Shown: positions 1-9,451, numbered from the stretch's first letter. The stretch: DNA of 12,777 nucleotides from Fragilaria radians (GCA_900642245.1 CAAAJI010000660.1:1-12777); one strand, 5' to 3'. The notes: a model not told the origin generated them from the sequence alone. Numbers and translations: made by a program.

Positions 1-4
1 GTGA

Positions 5-226
5 AGTGAGTTGGAGAAACCTAACACTGGGAATGTTGTCGTACGGATCGTATTGTGTAGAGAGGGACAGACAAAGTTTTCTCCCTTCCAAGTCAAAACT
101 TCAAGGAGATACATCTCTGCTGTACTTCTTAATATTAATTCTACGCAAGCTCAAGTACGGGAGTGGAATACTAGTCCTGCGTTTAAAAAAAAGAAGGTTC
201 AATCCATTGTTCCGCGCTGCATCTGA
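5..226 (+). other. Possible 3' terminal exon of an upstream gene, uncertain
   Basis: An open stretch in frame 2 ends with TGA at 224-226 and is preceded in frame by a TGA at 2-4. If it is real it must be a last exon, with a splice acceptor at an AG near positions 6-16. The codons have a purine-rich first position and the translation (about 70 residues, basic, KKKK near the end) is balanced in composition. A second frame (3-272) is open from the window edge and overlaps it, with a more hydrophobic translation. I recognise neither product. One, or neither, may be coding. The flanking sequence to the left is needed to decide. Confidence 0.25.
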
Positions 227-1779
227 CGCAGAAGAAAAGTTGGATACGCTGTCAGTATTGTACGGCTACTAAGATTCAGGGAAGGAAAAGACGACATAGC
301 CCACGCCAAAAAATGAATACCCGACGTATGATTTTTGGCCGAATTGCTTAATTAGAAATCTTTTGAAATGATGGTCATCTCATCTCTTGTCAGGAAACAA
401 GAATCAATATTTAACGAGAAAACTCTTACGTTTCAATGAAAACTGATTGCTTCAATTAGTGTAGTTTGAGGAACAATGTAACACCTTACAAAATAACCAA
501 GAGATGATCAGGAAATTTTTTTAGAACAACCAATTCTAAATGATAGAAGATATGTGTTGTTACAACTGCACCCTTAAAAAATAGTAAACTCATATTCTCC
601 ACACTACTTAAACTCACTGAATTGTTTGTACTACATGCTTGTACTCATTCGTTCTTGCCAATATAGCATTACCTTCAGCTTGACACGTATTCCAAAAGCA
701 GGTATGCGCCAAAACCATAAGGGATTACGTACTTTGTGTGGTTCCTCTCAGTGCCCTTAAAGGTGTTGTGGCACCAGAGTAGAGAAAAAATGGCGTTGTT
801 GCACATCATCGAAAACTTGTAAAATCTGAAGGTATGATAAGTTATCTTAGCATAAAGCCGCAATTGACGTAGGAGATTCAAGGCAAGACAAATCCGTTCA
901 TGTGCTGCTAACAAATCAGCAGCTATTGAGTAATGATAATACAAAAAATGACATCTGGATCAATTATAGAAAGTGAGTAGGAAGAATTGTTTAGTAGAAC
1001 GAGAATGCAGAGCCATGTAGCTTTTTATGTAATGTTGATGACATGAGCAACAAATAAAGTAAAAGTAAGCTAAAGATCTAAATTCTAAGTTAAAACACTT
1101 TTCCTTGTAATGGCCTCTATATCAGGTTTATTGGCGTGAAAATTGCACGGAATTGGTGTAACACTTATCTCTCTTTGGACCTGTTCATATTGCTGACAGT
1201 TTCTGATTTTAGATTGATGCTATACAATTTCGATTTTTTAGATATTGCCGTAAGTGCCTTTAATGATTTGTTTTTCGTTTTACTAGACGTATATTCTTTA
1301 AAAAAATCTCAATCCATTGGTGAAAAATCTATTCATTTATTATTACTCTTGAGATAACTCCCAATTGATCTTAACTATGCCTTTGCTGAATATAAGTTTA
1401 GAAACTCAACTCTATCCATTGCTTGCGTATTCCTAATAATTCATTCTATCTTCATAGGTGAAGACACTGCAATGTAGATGTGTTTCTGATCGCTTGCTTT
1501 CTCATCATTGTGTCCTCTGCTGTAGCTTTGAATTTTTCTAATTCGCAAGAGATGTTTCGGTGACCTATGGAAGGAGGCATTAGGAGTATTCCTTTTTCCA
1601 CTGTTTCTTCTCTTAAACGATTCAATCAAGTGATGGTTGCATTTTGGGTTTTGATATGGCTTTGAGAAATGAGCATGTCATGATGACACAGGATCAATGG
1701 AAATGACCACCAAAGCAAGCATTCAATACTAGGGCGTGTTTACAGAATCAACCCAATTGAAATAACGACTTGACATGGA
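227..1779. other. AT-rich intergenic stretch, no gene identified
   Basis: Only short open frames occur on either strand (at most about 90 residues, for example 675-944 minus and 1136-1357 plus). They have no recognisable motifs, and several begin only at GTG or TTG. I saw no tRNA-like T-loop, satellite or array. The last few hundred bases may belong to the broken copia element at 1780-2240, because a pre-integrase region would be expected just upstream, but nothing there is convincing. Confidence 0.6.
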
Positions 1780-2240
1780 TGAAGGAACAATACTAGATTG
1801 AAAAATGCAAGAGCTGAGAAGTTGAATATCAACAAGGAGTTAAGATTCTAATATATAATTGAAGGAGAATGTCTGATGATTGACATTACAGGCCTAATCG
1901 GTGGCATAGTGCATTATAAATGTATAGCATCTACGTACTTTTACGGGATCAAATAGGATTTTAACCAGAAAGTATTGGATGTTCGTTATAGATGAGGTCA
2001 AAAGTATGAAGTGGTCATTCTGCCTGTCCAACAAGGATGTTCTCGCTGAGGTGATGTGGATTTCATGACGGAACTGATGGCCAAAATGATTTTAAGATAA
2101 GTAGTATGAAATATCTGATCCTTCTGGTGCTTAAGGAAACCCAAGGAATGAGCGAGATTGAACCCAAAGCAAAACGGAAAGTCAACACAATTATTTGCGA
2201 CCTTACAAGCCAAAAGGTAGCAAACATGCTGACTGCAGCA
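1780..2240 (+). pseudogene. Degraded Ty1/copia integrase fragment
   Basis: This is a relic of the integrase core of a copia-type LTR retrotransposon. It is readable only by changing frame. Around 1860-1890 the translation gives EGECLMIDITG, like the start of the copia core domain (G-E-R-L-x-I-D-I). At 1961-2065 the frame moves and reads RKYWMFVIDEVKSMKWSF followed by SNKDVLAEVM, the K-Y-W-x-x-V-I-D-E-x-x-x-M-K-W-S-F-x-L stretch typical of diatom copia integrases. At 2161-2217 a further frame reads NPKQNGKSTQLFATL, which matches the conserved P-x-Q-N-G-x-x-E-R-x-F-A-T-L segment. Stop codons and frameshifts (for example TGA at 2066 and TAG at 2218) make it non-functional. No LTR, gag or reverse transcriptase was found beside it, so it looks like an isolated fragment. 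Similarity was judged by eye; the ordered run of three matching blocks is the main support. Confidence 0.7.
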
Positions 2241-2875
2241 TGCTCTAAGTCTGTGTTTTGATGCTAAAGCCTTGCCAAGTGATTATGAGTAAAAATGCAG
2301 AGTAAGAAGGGTTATTTTCTATGCTGATACGATTTGAAAAAGACATAAAGGCAACCAAACTGCAAACCACTTTCGAACAAGCCTAGTACTACAAAAGGTA
2401 GGGAAAGAAAGCAATGGTAAGAGAGGGTTTTAAACGTGTGGATTACCTTAGATGATTTAATTTATTGATGATGATATCTGATATTTAGGGAAATCTAAAC
2501 GAAGATAAGTGAAAAGAGTAAGGGATTGTAAATGAGTTGATTTGGAACAGGTAAACATAGGTGCTGCGGGAACTGCGGCTGGCATTTTTGTCTTTTTGTC
2601 CGGTACATACATGTTCGACTCTTCTGTTCAGACATCCATGTAATTTCTTCCTTGCGTCACTAGCGCATGTAAAGGAGGTTAATTGTACCTATCCGCTTGT
2701 AACCCGACATACAGACGAGTTCAGAATCGGAGTACCACATTGAAGTTTACAGAAAAATACGGATTGAAAATTCCAGCCAAATGTCATTGTCTTCTTGTGA
2801 GAAGTGGGTGTTCTCAAAATAACGTCAAACCTGGAATGCAGGCATAAAATCCTTTTGCAAGATATTTCGCCTTTC
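2241..2875. other. Spacer between integrase relic and oxidase gene, likely including its promoter
   Basis: No convincing gene lies here. The first part may continue the decayed integrase, but I could not align it. The last 300 bases should include the promoter and 5' UTR of the downstream multicopper oxidase. An ACGTCA hexamer sits at 2822-2827, about 50 bases before the chosen ATG. It resembles one of the CO2/cAMP-responsive half-sites, but a single hexamer is expected by chance every few kilobases. An in-frame GTG at 2804 is upstream of the first ATG and is not needed as a start. Confidence 0.5.
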
Positions 2876-4987
2876 ATGATCTGGTATTATTTACTTCTCT
2901 CGCTGATCCTTCTCAGCATTTGCGATGTCCATAGCGCTATTTCCAGTGCAGGACCCACAATTTATGGCCCTAATGTCGAGCTTGTTTTAAGTTGGGGATA
3001 TGTACGTGATTAACCCTTACATGGCTTCCCGTTTCAACTTGCCTCAAATTCTTGTTTAATTTAGGATTTAGCACCTGACTGCGTAAAGCGTCAGCCTCTC
3101 ATCATGGTGAATGGATTCTGGCCACCACCAACGATTCGAGTCAAGGCGAAAGATAAAATCTTCTTGAAGGCAGAGAATCACCTGATTGCAATCGCCTTTA
3201 CGATTCACCTTCATGGATTTGATCAAGTAGGAACGCCATGGGCTGATGGAACAAGCATGTTTTCTACCTGTCCAGTTCCTCCCGATACCAAGAGTAGCTT
3301 GCAGGTTTTTAATGCGCCTGACCAGCCCGGAACATTTTTGTATCATGGCCATGTAGGTCATGCAAAAGTATCAGGCTTTACTGGCTTACTCATTGTCGAA
3401 GCAAATGAGGAGAAAGACGTGTTTTACGAGGAAACGTACAATCATGTGGCCGAGCTCGATCTCTTACTTGCTGACTCGTACCACTCTCCTTCACTTCCTC
3501 TCTTGAGTGGACTTCTCCAACAAACGTTTCGTTGGGTTGGAGATCCTCAGACAATACTTATGAATGGTCAATCTTATTTCAACTGTCAAGACAACGACAT
3601 ATACGAGTGTACGGATGTTAACTCTGAGCTCTGTTTGTCAGGGGTCTCTGGAACTGGTATTTGCGGTGCAGCACAGCCTGTGTATTATAACAACCTGGTT
3701 CATTGTGATGAGTTGTATTGCCAGAATCGAACAACTTTGGATGTACAAAGCGGTAAAACGTATCTTTTGCATATTGCAAATGGAGGAGTGAGTGCCATGC
3801 TTAATGTTGCGATTCAAAGTCATATGATGACTGTCGTAGAGCTTGATGGAATCCCTTGCAAGCCGCTTGAGGTATCAAGCCTTGATCTGCATGTGGGCCA
3901 ACGCGCTGGCGTCTTAATTACTGCAGACCAGCCAAAAGGTGTGTATTGGATTAGCGCTATAGTTCGGGGACGATCGGCCGTTCGCAAAGGTGGTGCACTA
4001 CTAGTATATGACGGAGTGTCTCACAATTTGAATGGCCAAGCTGGTGAAGAAGATCCATCTCGCTTGGAGCTTATTGCCTCTCAGCCATTGTGGGATGACT
4101 GGGCTTTTATGCGCGCACAGCAGCAAGCATTTGAGAGTCTAGTTCCTCAGACAATGCCTAGCCGAAACAGAGTTTACAGAACATTCTCTTTCCTTAACAC
4201 TCAAGAGAGATTTATACCTCCCAGTGTGAATAACTTACCGAAGCAAGGTGATAAATCAGGTATTGGCATTGGCACAAACTTAGCTGAGACTCCTCAATGC
4301 AAGTGCAAAGATGGATTTCTGAAGTGGGCTGTTGACAGAAAGACTTTTATGAGTCCCACGACGCCTCTCCTTCATAGTATGTATTGGAATGTGAACAAGA
4401 AAAGTGAGTCTGAGTTAGAGAATTCGGGATTATACAAACTGAAGAAAGGAAAGGTATACGATATTGTCCTCCAGAATTATCCTGCTTGCAATGGAGCTTG
4501 TGAAGTTCATCCGTGGCACTTGCACGGACATCATTTTTGGCATATTGGAACATTTGAAGGCAAATACGATCCAAAAGTTGGATATCCATCCAACGGAGGC
4601 GGGAAGAATTATAGGAGAGACACGATCAACATTGTTGGTGGTCCAAAGCAAGATCCCACTCCGCCGGCGGGACAAAATTGCACCGCTGCCATCCAACCAT
4701 GTGGGTATACGGTGATCCGATTTGTCGCGGACAATCCTGGTGCATGGTCGTTCCATTGCCATATCGATTGGCATTTAGTAATGGGAATGGCTGTCGCATT
4801 TTACTATGAGGATCTTGCCAAGACTGCGCCTCCACCTGATCTCTCTGTGTACGACGTTTGTGGCGAAGTTAGTCCTCAGGTTGTGGTTCGTCGGGCTTTG
4901 AAGGATGCAAAAAATCCTAAGGCAAAAAAGAATGGAAAGAAGCCGAAGCGCTTCCGTGATTTACGAGGAAGGGATTTAACTGAATGA
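2876..4987 (+). CDS. Secreted multicopper oxidase, ascorbate oxidase/laccase type
   Basis: The gene is join(2876..3001, 3065..4987), 682 residues. Multicopper oxidases oxidise small molecules or metal ions and reduce O2 to water. The start is the first in-frame ATG and gives an ideal signal peptide (short N-region, YYLLLSLILLSIC core, likely cleavage after VHSA), so secretion or entry to the endomembrane system is expected. Three cupredoxin domains are evident. HLHG (residues 90-93) with GTPWADGT, YHGH (135-138), HPWHLHGH (524-531) and HCHIDWHLVMGM (606-617) supply the complete trinuclear and type 1 copper ligands. The residue ten after Cys607 is Met617, as in ascorbate oxidase, not the Leu/Phe of many fungal laccases. 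Two N-glycosylation sequons (NRT, NCT) fit secretion. Domain 2 carries six closely spaced cysteines (216-261), and the C-terminus is a Lys/Arg-rich tail without a membrane anchor. The substrate is unknown: ascorbate, phenols or Fe(II) are all possible. Confidence 0.93.
3002..3064 (+). other. Spliceosomal intron in the multicopper oxidase gene (63 nt)
   Basis: The donor is GTACGT and the acceptor TTTAATTTAG. The intron sits between codons (phase 0) and contains an in-frame TAA at 3011-3013, so it must be removed. Splicing joins LSWGY to DLAPDCV, restoring the family's conserved pre-copper stretch (compare W-x-x-x-x-P-x-C in plant ascorbate oxidases). The alternative AG at 3070-3071 would lead quickly to a stop codon. 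Confidence 0.88.
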
Positions 4988-5359
4988 AGTATTGGCTAGA
5001 AGCGGAAATCATTCATGAGAACAAAGTGGATTGAGTGTGGGTGACAGGAAGAAATTCGGACGAAGTTGGATGTTTAATGCATGCAGATAGAAAACATTAC
5101 AGATGAAATATTGCAAACTGCAGCTATGTCAGTGTAAAGACTAGAATAATCAAACGAAAGCAAATCCTACAAATATCGTTTTCAACTTTAGCCTCTCCGA
5201 TGTTTTCAAGAATTGATGACTCAAGCTATTTATGTGCATCGAGTAATGCAAAAAGTTCAGTTTTCATTCCATAGGACTATAAATGTTATTGTTTTGATTC
5301 AGGGTGCATGTGTGAGTGTTACAATTATACTCTGCCATCAGCGGCATATTAGCACTTGT
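4988..5359. other. Intergenic gap between convergent oxidase and PGK genes
   Basis: These 372 bases separate the two stop codons and must contain both 3' UTRs and polyadenylation sites. I see no gene and no strong terminator or canonical AATAAA that can be assigned with confidence. Transcripts of the two genes could overlap here. Confidence 0.7.
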
Positions 5360-6755
5360 TTATTTGTCATCAAGGGCAGCAACACCTGGAAGGATCTTGC
5401 CCTCCAAGAGTTCCAATGAAGCTCCTCCTCCCGTTGAGATGTGGGACATGTCACCGGCACGTCCGGACAATTCAGTGGCAGCAACTGAGTCTCCTCCTCC
5501 AATGATAGTGATAGCTCCCTTATCCTTGGAGAGATCAGCCAGAATGTCAACAATTGCAAAAGTTCCCTTGGCGAATTTCTCCATTTCGAAGACACCCATT
5601 GGTCCGTTCATAATGACAGTTTGGCAGTCCGAGAGGGCTTCTCTTTGGAGTTCAGTGGTCTTAGGACCGTTATCCAATCCCATCCATCCTTCTGGGATGG
5701 CATCGAATGAAACAATTTTGGTTTCCGCATCAGCTGCGAATTTGTCAGCAACGACAATGTCAACTGGAAGAATAAGTTCCTTTCCAAGCTTTTCAGCTTT
5801 GGCCATAACTTCCTTGGCAGTTTCAATATAGTCATCTTCCACAAGTGACTTTCCGACCTCAAGTCCCTTTGCCTTAAGGAAAGTGAAGACCATGCCTCCT
5901 CCAATGATGACCTTGTCACACTTATCAAGAAGGGCTTCAAGAACAGTAATCTTGGAGGAAACTTTAGATCCACCAACGATGGCAGCCATTGGTTTCTTAC
6001 CATTGGAAACAGCTCCATCAAGGTATTCAAGCTCCTTTGCAAGAAGGAAACCAGAAACTGATGGGCTCAAATATTTGGTGACACCCTCAGTAGAGGCGTG
6101 GGCACGGTGGGCAGTTCCGAAGGCATCGTTGACGTAAAGATCGAATGGAGCGGCAAGCTTTTCTACGAATCCAGCTTCATTCTTTTCTTCTTCTTTGTAG
6201 AAGCGGGTGTTCTCAAGCATGAAGACATCTCCCTCCTTGGCAGCCGCAAGAGTGGTCGCAACTTCCTCACCGATGCAGTCAGGGATAAGCTTTACTTCCT
6301 CTCCCAAAAGTTCACCCATGCGAACAGCGCAAGGACCAAGGGAGAACTTGTCTTCTGGTCCGCTCTTAGGGCGGCCCAAGTGGGAGCAAACCGAAACGAT
6401 GGCACCCTTAGACTTCAAGTATTCAATGGTTGGCATGGAGGAACGGATGCGAGTATCATCCGTGATAGTTTTTCCGTCGAGAGGAACATTCACATCACAG
6501 CGGATAAGGACCTTTTTTCCTTTGAGGTCAGCTTCAGTGAGATCCTCGATGGATTTCTTGGCATCAAGCTCAAAGTCGAAAGTGGCAGGACCAACACGGG
6601 CTACACCGAAGGCACCTTAATTGAAAAATATAATTTAGAATTTATTCCATTAACTCTCACCATCATGATTGTTGAAACTTACGTGCTGGTGCGAATGCCA
6701 TTGTGGATCCGGTAGATGCAACAAGAGCAAAGAGAACAGCGTTGATGAACTTCAT
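5360..6755 (-). CDS. PGK: Phosphoglycerate kinase, plastid-targeted
   Basis: The gene is complement(join(5360..6615, 6683..6755)), 442 residues. It interconverts 3-phosphoglycerate + ATP and 1,3-bisphosphoglycerate + ADP, serving the Calvin cycle when in the plastid. The family blocks appear in order: RCDVNVP (63-69), SHLGRPK (102-108), LENTRF (158-163), NDAFGTAHRAH (187-197), GGSKVSSKI, GGGMVFTFL, WMGLDNGPKT, NGPMGVFE, GGGDSVAA (397-404) and the terminal ISTGGGASLELLEGKILPG. Apart from the presequence, the length (about 415) is normal. Exon 1 encodes MKFINAVLFALVASTGSTMA followed by FAPAR, a signal peptide plus a start of transit peptide with Phe at the expected +1 position, as in diatom plastid proteins. 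The first ATG at 6755 is the only start that includes this presequence; the GTG at 6493 is an internal Val codon within the first conserved block. The gene converges on the oxidase gene. A separate cytosolic PGK elsewhere in the genome is likely. Confidence 0.96.
6616..6682 (-). other. Spliceosomal intron in PGK (67 nt)
   Basis: On the minus strand the donor is GTAAGTTT and the acceptor TTCAATTAAG. It interrupts codon 25 (C|GT, Arg), joining the targeting presequence to the mature enzyme in frame. The position, just after the AFAP-like motif, separates the presequence exon from the enzyme exon. Confidence 0.92.
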
Positions 6756-6888
6756 GGTATATTTCGTTTAAAATTTCGATCAAGAAAAACTATGATTATC
6801 CGAGGGATTGCAGGTTTTAGAATCAAATACGTAAGAGACTGCCAGCAGCCATGGAGAAACTAGAATCTGTGTTAGGGGCGAAGCAACA

Positions 6889-6894
6889 ACGTCA
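6889..6894 (-). promoter_or_regulatory. TGACGT half-site upstream of PGK (CCRE-like)
   Basis: On the coding strand of PGK this reads TGACGT, 134-139 bases before the ATG. It is identical to a core hexamer of the CO2/cAMP-responsive elements reported in the promoter of a diatom plastid carbonic anhydrase gene, and is also a half CRE for bZIP factors. A single hexamer is weak evidence; the partner at 6990-6999 strengthens it. Confidence 0.35.
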
Positions 6895-6989
6895 CTCCCT
6901 TAAAAGGTATCTTTTTAAAATTACCAAGAAAACACGTATGCGAAAATTTCCGTGCACACATTAGTTAAGAAACGCTGAGGAGTAAGCGA

Positions 6990-6999
6990 TGACGCGTCA
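6990..6999. promoter_or_regulatory. TGACGCGTCA palindrome upstream of PGK (CCRE/bZIP-like)
   Basis: This is a perfect 10-base palindrome made of two inverted TGACGC hexamers overlapping at the CG centre, 235-244 bases before the PGK ATG. TGACGC is the third hexamer variant described for diatom CO2/cAMP-responsive elements, and the symmetry suits a dimeric bZIP protein. It lies in otherwise AT-rich sequence, which makes it stand out. Function is inferred, not shown. Confidence 0.4.
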
Positions 7000-8287
7000 C
7001 AGAGATATCTGATTTCTGAAAATCAACTGATAAAATATTCAACATTTACAATTGTTCAAGTTAAGATCAAAATAAATAATCCAATTTGTTAAGAATTCAA
7101 TTTCCGTTTACGAAATAGTAATTTTGATGTTGCCTTAATGTTATTTGTGAGCACAAGAAGCCAGAAAAATTGTTACGTGATAGAGATCTGCATGCTTCAT
7201 GACTTGACCTCAACAAGATATTAGTCTCTTCAAATACACAAATGAATAAACCTGTGCTTGAATATAGACATAGACCTTGTCAATTATTGCGCTATTATAA
7301 TGCTGGGCTAAATTAATATTCCTCCTGATTTCGTTGTTTGAGTTGAAATTATTGTTGTTGTTGATGTTGAAACCAAAAAGGTATGATGTTGCTCTTGGAA
7401 AGTCAGAGCTTTTGTCAAAAAGGCAAAGCAATGTTGTTTACAAAATTTCCATTTCACGTTAATAATGCTTGTTTTTTGCTTGCACAATCGTTTAAGAGTT
7501 TGAGACAAATAAAGTGTCAATGTGATAATGGTCATCCCAAAACTGGAACAACATTATGCAATTAATCCATCAAAGATAATTAATATCCTTTTTTGATTCA
7601 AGCAAATGATTTTTATGTCTATTTCCAATTTTCTCAGAAAATGTTGTTCTTTTATTTATTCTTCCAATATGCTGATTTAATGTCAGTTTCATATTGCCTT
7701 TCAGAGTTGCAATGAAATTTTCTTAGCATTTACCGGGCAAATGCTTTCGAATGATCAACAATTTACAACAAAAAATCAGTTCGTGGTATATAATAATTTG
7801 ATTCTTCGATACTAATAGACATTTTGAAAGCTTTGCGATCTGTCCTAGATTGAGGTATTTGGCTGGCTATAAGCAAGAGGGGGGTAACTTTACGTATGAT
7901 GTGAAACTTCTTCAGTAGTAATTAATGTGCAGCGGATATACTGTTCAAGCGCGGAAGAGACAGAGGAAGGATTGCAGGACATGGACGGCAATCATCGGGA
8001 AGTGGAAAGAAATGCATCAAGATTTCCTGCTAAACGCCAACCAAAAAATACAGAGGAACATGAGCCTGTCAATTCGAAGATACAAAGAAAATACACAATT
8101 TCTGATCAATTAAAATCTCAACTTGAGAAAGGGACATAGGGGCTGCACTTGAAAGCTCTAATCAATATTACATTGCACAGTATAAGTGCATTGGAAATAA
8201 ATGTACAGGATGTTGTTACTAACAAGATGGTTGAAGACAAGCAGTTTGAGATATAACTTAAAGCTTAGTATGATGGGTATGTGATGA
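7000..8287. other. AT-rich stretch, no identifiable gene; may include 5' part of a decayed element
   Basis: From 7000 to 7900 there are only short frames with no recognisable motif. From about 7900 to 8256 one frame (frame 1 on the plus strand) is open apart from a single TAG at 8137-8139. It encodes a charged, Glu/Lys/Gln-rich product and then a stretch containing SISALEINVQDVV. I do not recognise it. Because it lies directly before the gag-like blocks in the same orientation, it may be the decayed N-terminal part of gag or a 5' leader. No LTR could be delimited. Confidence 0.4.
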
Positions 8288-8720
8288 GGAGGCAATCAAA
8301 GTCTTACCTATTTCTGGGATCAGTTCATAAAGGGTATACAAAACATGATTGATATAAGGGATAATTATCAATGTGCAATTCAAAGAGAATACATTTTTCT
8401 AGTAGGATATTCAACAACATACAGGGAACTACCAGAACATTGATGTGAGATGACGATCGTTCTAGAGGCCACATGTGCTCTTAGGAGGAGAAAAGGAATC
8501 TTCAAGAATATATCAAAAAGTGGAAAACATCAAAACATTTGCTACATTTTCAAATAGGAGGACAATTAATATGACTACGAACAAAAAGGAATATGGGTGA
8601 TGTGATTCTACAGATCCATATCAACAACTTGGGACAATATTAAATCGACTACAAACACAGATCTCACTTGGAATTAATGAATACCCGCTAACTCTTAGTG
8701 GGAAAATTGATGTGATGTGA
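8288..8720 (+). pseudogene. Broken copia gag
   Basis: Three pieces in three frames follow the usual gag order. At 8288-8443 the frame reads SLTYFWDQFIKGIQNMI, comparable to the W-G-Q-C-S-x-x-M-Q-x-x-I block of copia gag. At 8485-8574 it reads KRNLQEYIKKWKTSKHLL then GGQL, comparable to the Y-x-x-x-F-K-x-x-x-x-x-x-x-x-G-G block. At 8601-8720 it reads LNRLQTQISLGINEYPLTL then IDVM, comparable to the L-x-D-L-x-N-x-x-x-x-G-x-x-x-Y-P-x-T-L-x-x-A block before the zinc knuckle. The frame changes and stops (TGA 8441, TGA 8572, TGA 8718) show decay. No CCHC knuckle was found downstream. Confidence 0.6.
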
Positions 8721-9451
8721 CAAGTAAGCGACTAAAGAATAATGATGAAGAATGAGGATAACTGACTCTGCAAAAGAAAAGCCTGGATTTTTCTTTGCAC
8801 TATTGGAAGGAATATGATATTGATGTTGAAAACAGGGCATACGTCTCTGAGCTACCTGGACGAGGAATCAAGAAGTTAATCACAAACGCGAGAGGTTGTA
8901 AGCAACACCAATCGAAATAATAACGTACTAAAACAAGAGACGTGTGCGTGTTCCGGTATAAGGAGACATCCGTTACCGTTAGTGCACATTAACTAGTACT
9001 TGGATAAGTCACGCGTTTAACTATCATATTCTCTATCTTCCACAAGTTTTATAGATGCTAGTCATTCATTCGATAAACTTAGTGAAAATCAGGTGTTACT
9101 TTTAAACGGAAAAGTGCATGTATACAATCAAGTACCGCAGATGGCACAAATAAATCATCAATTAAAAGATTTATTCACAATTCCAATTCTCTAAGAATAA
9201 AAGAGTTGGAAGGATAATTCACTTTATCCTTATTAACAAGTTGAAGAGACTTGCCTAATCAGTTGGGCCAAAAGGTTCAACCAAGATCAAAATCTTCAAG
9301 AGAAGATTTATCAAACATCGCTAGAAAGGAGTTCAAGAACGTCTCTTGAGAGATGTTCTAAACTACACAAGACAAGATAGAAAATGGTTAAAAATATATC
9401 ATTATTCTTCATTGTGCACTTTCTATTCTCTAACTTAGAGCAGTCTCCATC
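8721..9451 (+). other. Unassigned interval of the element (protease/integrase position)
   Basis: A protease and integrase core should be here but are not readable. A frame-3 stretch at about 9048-9194 (ENQVLLLNGKVHVY ... LFTIPIL) is vaguely like the protease/pre-integrase region of some diatom copia elements; I rate this weak. Near 8800-8925 a translation containing YVSELPGRGIKKL is unrecognised. A strong hairpin sits at 9336-9359. Confidence 0.35.
9336..9359. repeat. Short inverted repeat / hairpin
   Basis: The arms GAACGTCTCT and AGAGATGTTC are separated by two bases and are complementary at every position if one G-T wobble is allowed; one more A-T pair extends it. It is too short for a terminal inverted repeat and may be chance. 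Confidence 0.5.

Noticed and set aside
2804..2875. Extended N-terminus for the multicopper oxidase from position 2804
   Set aside because: The codon there is GTG, and the extension would bury the signal peptide; ATG at 2876 is the first in frame.
4347..4835. Minus-strand open frames opposite the multicopper oxidase C-terminal domain
   Set aside because: The plus strand here carries the copper-binding motifs; the antisense translations are shadows.
5316..6715. Long open frames on the plus strand (5316-5831, 6098-6715, 6207-6620)
   Set aside because: They lie antisense to the highly conserved PGK coding exon and have no recognisable motifs; they are by-products of its codon bias.
7330..7372. 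Short TTG/TTGTTG-rich tract
   Set aside because: Only a few units and imperfect; too short to call a microsatellite.
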